The translations under genes were made by a program, and so were the position numbers. This document shows positions 6,644 to 13,227 of a stretch of 21,396 bases of DNA, in pieces. Source of the stretch: a bacterium. Its GTDB lineage: Bacteria > Pseudomonadota > Alphaproteobacteria > Rhizobiales > Xanthobacteraceae. Where the stretch lies: NCBI GenBank assembly GCA_029946075.1, contig JAQSDT010000681.1:1-21396 (forward strand). Direction: 5' to 3'. The notes beneath the pieces were generated by a model that was given only the letters and a program-made list of their open reading frames with translations, was not told the origin of the DNA and ran no database searches. Each line of letters begins with the position of its first letter. Positions within the stretch are counted from its first letter, which is position 1.

Positions 6644-7273
6644 TCAGGCGTGCCGCGGCTGGCTGAACACGCGGCGCAACAGTTCGGAGGAATTGCGCAC
6701 GCCCGCCTTGCGGATGATGCTGGCGCGATAGCCCTCGACCGTCCGAGCACTGAGCCCGAGCTGGCGCGCGATTTCCTTGTTGGTTTCGCCGTGGACCAGA
6801 CGACCCAGCACTTCGCGCTCGCGGTTGGTCAGCGGCTCGCTGCCGGGAACATAGAGCGGGACGTTCGGGATGCCCTCGACCGCGGCGCGGGACATTTTGC
6901 CGAGCGCGGCATCGAGCCGAACGACGATGTCTTCGCCCAGGAACGGCTTGGCGATGAAATCGAAAGCGCCGTTCCGGATGGCATCGACCGCCATCGGCAC
7001 GCAGCCCTCCGCCGACGTGACGAAGATCGGCGCAGGGCAGCTCTCCGAGCGAAGCTTCTTGAGCAACTCGAAGCCGGACCGGTCGGATGCGCCGACCTCG
7101 ACGAACACGCAAACCGGCGTGCGCGTCCTGGCGTAGGACAACAGCGCCGCGCCATCCGCGAAGCTGATGACTTCGTAGCCCTTTTCCTGAAACGACTCGG
7201 TGAGCGTTTCGCGCGTTGCGGCGTCGTCATCGATGACGAATATCTCGCCCCTGGAAGTCGCATTCCACGACAT
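6644..7273 (-). CDS. LuxR/NarL-type response regulator with Glu at the phospho-acceptor position
   Basis: A 209-aa two-domain regulator, FixJ-like in layout. The receiver domain occupies about residues 8-125: acidic pair in VIDDD (D15/D16), switch Thr in IFVTS (T86) and Lys in AKPF (K109) are all present. The residue aligned with the phosphorylated Asp is Glu: VFVEVGASDRSG (E59, GAG codon at 7097-7099 on plus), where relatives have a TDLRMP or LDVRMP-like stretch. The C-terminal LuxR helix-turn-helix is intact (LTNREREVLGRLVHGETNKEIARQLGLSARTVEGYRASI, read in parts). Start MSWNATSRGE (ATG ending 7273) is chosen because upstream residues do not resemble the family and run into the promoter region. 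No histidine kinase lies nearby. The Glu may mimic a phosphorylated state; this is inference. It diverges from an AraC-type gene. Confidence 0.87.
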   Translation of the reverse strand: MSWNATSRGEIFVIDDDAATRETLTESFQEKGYEVISFADGAALLSYARTRTPVCVFVEVGASDRSGFELLKKLRSESCPAPIFVTSAEGCVPMAVDAIRNGAFDFIAKPFLGEDIVVRLDAALGKMSRAAVEGIPNVPLYVPGSEPLTNREREVLGRLVHGETNKEIARQLGLSARTVEGYRASIIRKAGVRNSSELLRRVFSQPRHA

Positions 7274-7423
7274 GGCCTGGTACCCCGATAAATGTATTTT
7301 CAATTGATATGTTTTTGAGCAGTCGCAGCCGACGATCGAAAAAATGGACAGTCGAAAGCTGAGACAATCGCACCGACGTTGAACTCCCCGCCCCACGTCC
7401 GGCATTTGCCGCGTATTTATATC

Positions 7424-7478
7424 CCTCAACTTGAGGTGATTTGACGGATCGGGACATATATTTTACATTTCGGGACAT
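7424..7478 (+). promoter_or_regulatory. Promoter and operator region of the AraC-type gene
   Basis: A sigma70-like promoter is visible: TTGACG (7441-7446), 17-bp spacer, TACATT (7464-7469). An 8-bp direct repeat CGGGACAT at 7450-7457 and 7471-7478 is spaced exactly 21 bp, two helical turns, the spacing typical of AraC-family half-sites, and it overlaps the spacer and the +1 region. Just upstream of the -35 is the 13-bp palindrome CCTCAA-C-TTGAGG (7424-7436). The arrangement suggests autoregulation. The rest of the 222-bp divergent region is AT-rich near 7283-7320, presumably the promoter of the response regulator, but no clean hexamers stand out there. Confidence 0.55.
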
Positions 7479-7495
7479 CGACCGGAGCCTGCGAC

Positions 7496-8521
7496 ATGAC
7501 CGATCTGATCCGCAGCGCCTGCCTGACGCATTACTCGGACGTCGCACGCTCCGTGGGCCTCGATCCCAGGGAAATGCTGCGGCAGGTCCGGCTGCCGTTT
7601 CGCTGCCTCGAGCAGCAGGACATACGGATCGCCGTGGCCAGCCTTCGCCGGCTGCTGGAAGCTTCCACGACCGCCGCCGGCATCGAGGATTTTGGCCTGC
7701 GGCTGGCCCAACGCGATGACCTTTCGACCCTTGGTCCGGTGGGGCTCGTGGTTCGCGAGCAGAAGACCGTCGGCGCTGCGATCGAAATGCTCGCGCGCTA
7801 CGTCCACGTTCATACCGAAGCCGTGCGCCTGGAGATCGAGTTTCGCGATGACCTCGTCATGCTCGTAGCTCACTTGCGCGGCCGGCCTCACCGCGCCACG
7901 CGGCAATCGATGGAAATGACCGTGGGCATGCTTCATCGCATTATTCGCGCGCTGCTTAACGAGAACTGGCGGCCTCGCGAGGTTCACTTCATGCACGCAC
8001 CACCGCGCAGCCGGCGCTTTCATCGACAGTTCTTCGGTTGCGAAGTTCGATTCGATTCCGATTTTGATGCGATTCTGTGCTCGGCCGACGACATGAACCG
8101 CATTATTCCCACGGCGCACCCTGCGATAGCCAGCTACGTGGAAAGGCGGATCGAACTGATCGCCGCGCGACCGGAGAGCCCGGACGAGAAGGTCCGCGAA
8201 CTGGTGCGATCGCTGCTGCCGGACGGCAACTGCACGATCGAGCTCGTCGCGCAGCATCTCGGCTGCGACCGCCGCACCGTCCATCGCCGCCTGTCCGAAC
8301 AGAGCACGAGCTTCTCCGCGATTCTCGACGCCGAACGTGCCGACATTGCGATGCGGCTGATCGAAGACGGCAGCCGCCCCCTGAAGGAGATCGCGGGGCT
8401 GCTGGGCTTTTCGGCGCAGAGCGCACTGGCGCGGTGGTTTCGCGGCAAGTTTCATTGCAGCATCAGCGAGTGGCGCGGCGACGATCGCCGCCGCGCGGTG
8501 ACGGCGCTGCCGCGCTGGTAG
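7496..8521 (+). CDS. AraC-family transcriptional regulator (Arabinose_bd-type N-domain)
   Basis: A 341-aa regulator. Residues about 15-200 match the N-terminal sensing domain of the OruR/ArgR-like AraC subgroup (LGLRLAQRDDLSTLGPVG-like core, here FGLRLAQRDDLSTLGPVGL, followed by the long variable sheet and EVHFMHAPPRSRRFHRQFFGCEVRF). The C-terminal double helix-turn-helix spans about 245-330: CTIELVAQHLGCDRRTVHRRL and the second element EIAGLLGFSAQSALARWFRGKF with the family W/F-R-x-F spacing. ATG at 7496 has GGAG 9 bp upstream. Effector unknown. Divergent from the response regulator and convergent with the chemoreceptor gene, whose end lies 18 bp away. A 21-bp-spaced direct repeat in its own promoter suggests autoregulation. 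Confidence 0.87.
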   Translation: MTDLIRSACLTHYSDVARSVGLDPREMLRQVRLPFRCLEQQDIRIAVASLRRLLEASTTAAGIEDFGLRLAQRDDLSTLGPVGLVVREQKTVGAAIEMLARYVHVHTEAVRLEIEFRDDLVMLVAHLRGRPHRATRQSMEMTVGMLHRIIRALLNENWRPREVHFMHAPPRSRRFHRQFFGCEVRFDSDFDAILCSADDMNRIIPTAHPAIASYVERRIELIAARPESPDEKVRELVRSLLPDGNCTIELVAQHLGCDRRTVHRRLSEQSTSFSAILDAERADIAMRLIEDGSRPLKEIAGLLGFSAQSALARWFRGKFHCSISEWRGDDRRRAVTALPRW

Positions 8522-8539
8522 TCCCGTGCTCTCGCCGGA

Positions 8540-10513
8540 TCAGGCGGCGCGCACCGTATTCAGGAACTTGCCGACTTCGAGCTTGAGACGATTGCTGTCG
8601 CCCGACAGCGACTGCGCGGCCGACAATACCTGCACGGACGCCGACCCGGTTTCGCTGGCGCCCTGCCGCACATCGGCGATATGGGCGCTGACTTGCGTGG
8701 TGCCGAGCGCGGCCTGCTGCACGTTGCGCGAAATTTCTTGTGTCGCCGCGCCCTGCTCCTCGACCGCCGCCGCAATGGTCGACGAGATTTCGGACAGCTT
8801 TTCGATCGTGCCGCTGATTTCCCTGATGGCGGTTACCGACATGCCGGTCGCCGACTGGATATCGGCGATCTGCCGGCCGATGTCGCCGGTCGCCTTGGCG
8901 GTCTGCTCCGCCAGCGCCTTCACTTCGGAGGCCACCACCGCAAAGCCGCGGCCGGCCTCGCCGGCACGCGCCGCCTCGATCGTCGCGTTCAGGGCGAGCA
9001 GATTTGTCTGACCGGCAATGGAGTTGATCAATTCGACGACGTCGCCGATGCGCGACGCCGCATTCGACAATTCCACGACGCGGTTGTTGGTTTCATACGC
9101 CTGCGTGACCGCCTCATTGGCCATGCGCGCCGAGTCCTGGACCTGGCGGCTGATCTCGTTCACCGACGACGACAGTTCCTCGGTGGCCGATGCCACCGAC
9201 TGCACGTTGGTGGCCGCTTCCTCGGAAGCGGCCTCGACCATGGTGGACAGTTCCTGCGAGCGGGCCGCAGTCGTGGTCAGCGCACCGGCCGAAGCTTCGA
9301 GTTCGGTGGAGGCGGACGATACCGTCTCGACGATCTCGCCGACCGCGCCTTCGAACGCATCCGCCATCCGGATCATGGCCACCTTGCGCTGCTCGGCCAC
9401 GATCCGCTCCTGCTTCGCTTTTTCCTCGGCCTCTTCGCGCGCCTTGCGTTCAGCATTGACCTTGAACGTCTCGACCGCCTGGGCGATGTCGCCGATCTCG
9501 TCGCGCCGGCCAAGGCCGGGCAGCACGACGGCGAAATTGCCGTTGGCAAGCTCGATCATCGCCGCGGTCATCGCCGACAGCGGTTTTGAGACCGAGCGGC
9601 CGATGAACAGGCCGGCGCCCATCACGAGCACTGCGATCAGCCCGATCGCGATCTCGATCGAGCGCTGGATGCCGTCACGCTCGGCAACGTTGGAACGTTC
9701 GGCGTCGGCCCTGATGTCGTTGACGGCCTTCGAGACCGCGTCGATCACCGGTTCGATCGACGAAAACGCCTCCGACATCGCCTTCAATTCCGCCGCGAGC
9801 GCCAGCGCCTGTCCCATCCAGGCCTGGAAGTCGCGCTGATAATCCGCGAGTTTCTGCTTCAGTTCGGCCTTTGCGGCTGCCGGAATATCCGCTCTATCGA
9901 CACCGGCGATGAACTCACCATTGCGCTTCTTCATGTCCTCGCCGTATTTGGGATCCCGGCGCAGCATGAAATCCTTTTCGTGGCGGCGCATCGTCAGCAT
10001 CGTGACGAGCAGCATCGGTTCGGCAAGCTTGTCCACCCGCGATTCGATGTCGTGCACCGACGCGCGCAGGCGCCCTTCGAGGCCCGATTTCTCGTCGAGA
10101 CCGAGCTGGCGCTTCTGTTCGACCACGGCCGCAAAATGCGTCTGGTACTTCTTCAGCGACGCATTCATCGCATCGATCTGGCGCGCGAGATCGGCCTTGC
10201 CGATGGCTGCGACCTTGCCGCGCATAATGTCGATGTCGGTGGCAACCGCCTTCGATATCTCGACCTGGCTTCCCGCCTTCCTGATATCGTTGCGCAGCAG
10301 GAAGTCTTTCTCGGCCCGGCGGCCTTCCAGCAGTTCGACCTCGATCTTGCGGTTCAGCTCGGCGATGTTGCGCGCATTGTCGGCGGCGTCACGAAAGACG
10401 GCTATCGCGCGCTCGCCATAAAGATGGATGGCGCCGATCAGGACGACGCCAACAACGCCGATCGCTCCGATGGCAATGATCTTGTGAGTCAAACGTAAAC
10501 TGAAAAGCCGCAT
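8540..10513 (-). CDS. Methyl-accepting chemotaxis protein with HBM-like two-module sensor, HAMP and MCP signalling domain
   Basis: A 657-aa inner-membrane chemoreceptor. TM1 is about residues 12-32 (IIAIGAIGVVGVVLIGAI), TM2 about 286-304 (AIGLIAVLVMGAGLFIG). The periplasmic part of about 250 residues contains two similar patches, RRAEKDFLLRNDIRK and MRRHEKDFMLRRDPKY, as expected for a helical bimodular (HBM) sensor, a domain known in some pseudomonad receptors to bind TCA-cycle acids. HAMP follows TM2 (RSVSKPLSAMTAAMIELANG), then a coiled coil and the MCP domain, whose highly conserved tip reads INSIAGQTNLLALNATIEAA...GEAGRGFAVVASEVKALA in two parts (about 495-540). No CheR-tethering pentapeptide at the C-terminus. 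Start MRLFSLRLTHK (ATG ending 10513) fits a normal short cytoplasmic lead before TM1; the upstream in-frame ATG at 10570 would add 19 unlikely residues. Ligand is not evident. Confidence 0.9.
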   Translation of the reverse strand: MRLFSLRLTHKIIAIGAIGVVGVVLIGAIHLYGERAIAVFRDAADNARNIAELNRKIEVELLEGRRAEKDFLLRNDIRKAGSQVEISKAVATDIDIMRGKVAAIGKADLARQIDAMNASLKKYQTHFAAVVEQKRQLGLDEKSGLEGRLRASVHDIESRVDKLAEPMLLVTMLTMRRHEKDFMLRRDPKYGEDMKKRNGEFIAGVDRADIPAAAKAELKQKLADYQRDFQAWMGQALALAAELKAMSEAFSSIEPVIDAVSKAVNDIRADAERSNVAERDGIQRSIEIAIGLIAVLVMGAGLFIGRSVSKPLSAMTAAMIELANGNFAVVLPGLGRRDEIGDIAQAVETFKVNAERKAREEAEEKAKQERIVAEQRKVAMIRMADAFEGAVGEIVETVSSASTELEASAGALTTTAARSQELSTMVEAASEEAATNVQSVASATEELSSSVNEISRQVQDSARMANEAVTQAYETNNRVVELSNAASRIGDVVELINSIAGQTNLLALNATIEAARAGEAGRGFAVVASEVKALAEQTAKATGDIGRQIADIQSATGMSVTAIREISGTIEKLSEISSTIAAAVEEQGAATQEISRNVQQAALGTTQVSAHIADVRQGASETGSASVQVLSAAQSLSGDSNRLKLEVGKFLNTVRAA

Positions 10514-10596
10514 GCCGAGTCCCTGGAAATGAGTTCGAGGAAATGCACAGGCTTTAAGTGTGGGTTGCATTGCTGCAACTTTTAGTAAAATTCAAA

Positions 10597-10642
10597 GCAC
10601 GTAGGATTACGTGATTTGTGACACGTAATCCTAGCTACGTGC
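10597..10642. repeat. Long interrupted inverted repeat upstream of the chemoreceptor gene
   Basis: GCACGTAGGATTACGTG (10597-10613) pairs perfectly with CACGTAATCC (10622-10631) and TACGTGC (10636-10642); the right arm carries four extra bases (TAGC). The loop is 8 nt. It lies 84 bp upstream of the chemoreceptor start in a locally AT-rich patch. Each arm itself contains an ACGT palindromic core. Likely an operator or a cruciform/hairpin; no known consensus recognised. A second small hairpin, GTTGCA-TTGC-TGCAAC (10564-10579), lies between it and the gene. Confidence 0.6.
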
Positions 10643-10709
10643 ATAAGACAGGCGAACTGTGGACCAAATGCACAAAGTTTGTTCAGGCAGGCTCGAGGCG
10701 GCTCCCGGG

Positions 10710-10737
10710 CGAACCTCGACCTGACCGTCGAGATTCG
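10710..10737 (-). terminator. Putative terminator hairpin downstream of serA
   Basis: CGAA-C-CTCGAC (10710-10720), loop CTGACC, GTCGAG-A-TTCG (10727-10737): 10 base pairs with one internal mismatch, 15 bp beyond the serA stop on the minus strand. No strong U-tract. Confidence 0.45.
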
Positions 10738-10752
10738 CTTCGCGTTGGAGGC

Positions 10753-12342
10753 TCAGAACACCAGGGCCTTGGCCTGCTTGACCTGCGGCAGCGACTGCAC
10801 TTTCGCCAAAACGTCGGCCGGCATGGAACCGTCGATCTCGACCAGCGCGATGGCATCACCGCCCTGCTTGACGCGGCCGAGATGGAAGGTCGCGATGTTG
10901 AGCTTGGCGTCGCCGAGCAGGCCGGCAAAGGCGCCGATGAAGCCGGGCTTGTCCTCGTTGGTCACGTAGATCATCGACTTGCCGAATTCAGCGTCGACGC
11001 GGATGCCCTTGATGTCGACGAGGCGCGGCTTGCCGTCGGCGTACACCGTACCCGATACCGAGCGCTCCTGGCGTTCGGTGGTGACGGTGACCGTGATCAG
11101 GCTTTCATAGTCGCTCTGCGCCGCGCGCACGATCTCGTCGACCACCATGCCGCGCTCCTTTGCGACAACCGGCGCGGAGACGACGTTGACGTCGCCGAGC
11201 ATCGGCCGCAGCAGGCCCGACAGCACCGCCGAGGTGATCGCCTTGATCTTCATTTCGGCGACGTGTCCCTCATAGGTGATCTCGACCTTGAGGATTCCGC
11301 TCTCGGTGAGCTGGCCGGCGAACGAGCCGAGCTTCTCGGCGAGTTCGATGAACGGCTTCAGCTTCGGCGCTTCCTCCGCCGTGATCGACGGGAAGTTGAC
11401 CGCGTTCGAGATCGCGCCGGTCAGCAGATAATCCGACATTTGCTCGGCGACCTGCAGCGCGACGTTTTCCTGCGCTTCGGTGGTGGAAGCGCCGAGATGC
11501 GGCGTGCAGATCACGTTGGGATGGCCGAACAGTACGTTCTTGGTGGCAGGCTCCTCGACGAACACGTCGAAGGCGGCGCCCGCGACGTGCCTGGAATTGA
11601 GCGCATCGACCAGCGCCTGCTCGTCGACGAGGCCGCCGCGCGCGCAATTGATGATGCGGACGCCCTTCTTCATCTTCGCGATCGCAGAAGCATCGATGAT
11701 GTTGCGGGTTTTCTCGGTCAGCGGGGTGTGCAGCGTGATGAAATCGGCGCGCTTGAGCAGCTCGTCCAGTTCGACCTTCTCGACGCCGATGTCCTTGGCG
11801 CGCTCCGGCGACAGGAACGGATCGAACGCGATCACCTTCATGCGCAGGCCGAGCCCGCGGTCGGCGGCGATCGAGCCGATATTGCCGCAGCCGATCACGC
11901 CCAGCGTCTTGCCGGTGATCTCGACGCCCATGAAGCGGTTCTTTTCCCACTTGCCGGCCTGGGTCGAGGCGTCGGCCTGCGGAATTTCGCGCGCCAGCGC
12001 CAGCATCAAGGTGATGGCATGTTCGGCGGTCGTGATCGAATTGCCGAACGGCGTGTTCATCACGATGATGCCCTTGGCGGTGGCCGCGGGAATCTCGACA
12101 TTGTCGACGCCGATGCCGGCGCGGCCGATCACCTTGAGCCTGGTCGCCTTCTCGATGATCTTGGCGGTTGCCTTGGTCGCGGAGCGGATCGCAAGGCCGT
12201 CATAATTGCCGATGATCTCGGCAAGCTTGTCCTTGTCCTTGCCGAGGTTGGGCTGGAAGTCGACCTCGACGCCGCGATCCTTGAAAATCTGCACCGCAGC
12301 GGGAGACAGCGCGTCGGAAATGAGAACTTTGGGTTTGGACAT
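10753..12342 (-). CDS. serA: D-3-phosphoglycerate dehydrogenase
   Basis: Catalyses the first committed step of serine synthesis, NAD-dependent oxidation of 3-phosphoglycerate to 3-phosphohydroxypyruvate, in the cytoplasm. The 529-aa length is the usual long form with an intervening ASB domain and a C-terminal ACT domain. Visible: Rossmann motif GVIGCGNIG (GCGNIG 151-156), catalytic Arg in INCARGGLVDE (R235), Glu in DVFVEEP (E264) and His in TPHLGAST (H282). The ACT domain runs from about residue 455 (YVTNEDKPGFIGAFAGLLGD...IATFHLGR), so serine feedback control is possible. ATG ends at 12342 with AAGG upstream. Downstream of serC and the SseB-like gene on the same strand, so it is probably part of a serine transcription unit; a 12-bp tandem repeat lies in the 42-bp gap before it. 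Confidence 0.96.
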   Translation of the reverse strand: MSKPKVLISDALSPAAVQIFKDRGVEVDFQPNLGKDKDKLAEIIGNYDGLAIRSATKATAKIIEKATRLKVIGRAGIGVDNVEIPAATAKGIIVMNTPFGNSITTAEHAITLMLALAREIPQADASTQAGKWEKNRFMGVEITGKTLGVIGCGNIGSIAADRGLGLRMKVIAFDPFLSPERAKDIGVEKVELDELLKRADFITLHTPLTEKTRNIIDASAIAKMKKGVRIINCARGGLVDEQALVDALNSRHVAGAAFDVFVEEPATKNVLFGHPNVICTPHLGASTTEAQENVALQVAEQMSDYLLTGAISNAVNFPSITAEEAPKLKPFIELAEKLGSFAGQLTESGILKVEITYEGHVAEMKIKAITSAVLSGLLRPMLGDVNVVSAPVVAKERGMVVDEIVRAAQSDYESLITVTVTTERQERSVSGTVYADGKPRLVDIKGIRVDAEFGKSMIYVTNEDKPGFIGAFAGLLGDAKLNIATFHLGRVKQGGDAIALVEIDGSMPADVLAKVQSLPQVKQAKALVF

Positions 12343-12358
12343 CTGGGTTCTGCCTTCG

Positions 12359-12391
12359 ATCTAATCTTGGATCCAATCTTGGATCTAATGG
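12359..12391. repeat. 12-bp tandem repeat, 2.7 copies
   Basis: ATCTAATCTTGG (12359-12370), ATCCAATCTTGG (12371-12382), ATCTAATGG (12383-12391). It fills the gap between the SseB-like gene and serA, and the SseB-like stop codon (TAG, 12385-12387 on the complement) lies within the third copy. AT-richer than its surroundings. It may simply be a small slippage expansion, with possible effects on coupling of the two genes. Confidence 0.8.
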
Positions 12392-13149
12392 AGGAAGCCG
12401 CCCTTGGCGGCGGTGACGGGAATTCCGGTGCGCAAGGTCACGGCGATCGGGCTGCCATCGAGCGGCATGGCGTCGAGCATGCGGCCGCCGAGGATATCGC
12501 CGACCAGGGCGCGGCTGATTGCTTCGCGAACCTCCAGCCACGGTCCCGAACAATCGACGCCCAGCATCCAGCTTTGCTCGGGCTGACCGCTGCGCTGCGC
12601 CAGCATCAGCCAGGCGCCGCGGATCGCTTTCAGGCCGGCAAATTCGCGCGCCAGCGCCTCGATCAGGGCCGCCGGAATTTCCTTCGGCTGTGCCAGCATG
12701 ACCTGTTCCGGCGCCGTGCTCGCGACGGTCTGCGGCCCGGCCATATCGAACTCGCCTGCGAGCAGCCGCGTCACCTCGCCGGGCGTAAAATCCTTGCCGT
12801 AGTCGGAGCCGGGATTGAGCACGAACGGCGCACCGGGATAGCGCGCGAACAGGTCGCGCACCCGCTCCGGCACCGCGACGTGGTCTTGGCGATACCAGGC
12901 CTGCGCCCGCGAGCGCGCCGTAAAGAATGGAATCAGCTTTTGCTCGCCGCGCACCGCGCTCGGCAGAGTCATCTTCGTGCCTTCGGGAATGACGGCGTTG
13001 CCGTCAGGCCCCGACGTGATCGGACCGTCGGGAACCAGCACCAGGACGATCTGGGCGTCCATCAATGCGCGCGCGAAAGCCGGCCGCGCGGCCGGCTCCG
13101 CCGATGCACGCACCAGCAGACGTTCGATATCGTTTTCGGGTTCGAACAT
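12385..13149 (-). CDS. SseB-family protein (enhanced serine sensitivity-like)
   Basis: A 254-aa cytoplasmic protein without signal peptide or membrane segment. The N-terminal half looks like the SseB N-domain (NDIERLLVRASAEPAARPAFARALMDAQIVLVLVPDG, read in parts; then LIPFFTARSRAQAW and the FVLNPGSDYGKDFTPGEVTRLL stretch). The second half resembles SseB C-domain (PEEI-like KEIPAALIEALAREFAGLKAIRGAWLMLAQR, then SWMLGVDCSG and GSPIAVTLRTGIPVTA). E. coli SseB is named for raised serine sensitivity when overproduced; its molecular job is unclear. Position between serC and serA on the same strand is striking and supports a serine-linked role (inference). Start MFEPEND (ATG ending 13149) is preferred over upstream in-frame codons because it begins the family-like region; the Shine-Dalgarno is weak. 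Confidence 0.75.
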   Translation of the reverse strand: MFEPENDIERLLVRASAEPAARPAFARALMDAQIVLVLVPDGPITSGPDGNAVIPEGTKMTLPSAVRGEQKLIPFFTARSRAQAWYRQDHVAVPERVRDLFARYPGAPFVLNPGSDYGKDFTPGEVTRLLAGEFDMAGPQTVASTAPEQVMLAQPKEIPAALIEALAREFAGLKAIRGAWLMLAQRSGQPEQSWMLGVDCSGPWLEVREAISRALVGDILGGRMLDAMPLDGSPIAVTLRTGIPVTAAKGGFLH

Positions 13150-13171
13150 GGGATGGCCTGTGAAAGATGTT

Positions 13172-13194
13172 GCCGTGCGGAGCATCCGCACGGC
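13172..13194 (-). terminator. Strong hairpin between serC and the SseB-like gene
   Basis: GCCGTGCGGA (13172-13181), loop GCA, TCCGCACGGC (13185-13194): a perfect 10-bp GC-rich stem with a 3-nt loop, in the 78-bp gap after serC. No U-tract follows on the minus strand (AACATCTTTC). It may partly terminate or mark an RNA-processing/stability boundary, making serC more abundant than the downstream genes. Confidence 0.5.
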
Positions 13195-13227
13195 CGAACT
13201 TCACGTTGCCTGTCAGGCAGCCGCGTC

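Noticed and set aside
7283..7320. TCAATTGATATG region considered as an FNR/FixK box for the response regulator
   Set aside because: It lacks the TTGAT-N4-ATCAA arrangement.
10541..10674. AAATGCACA direct repeat (10541-10549 and 10666-10674)
   Set aside because: Only 9 bp and widely spaced (125 bp); could easily be chance.
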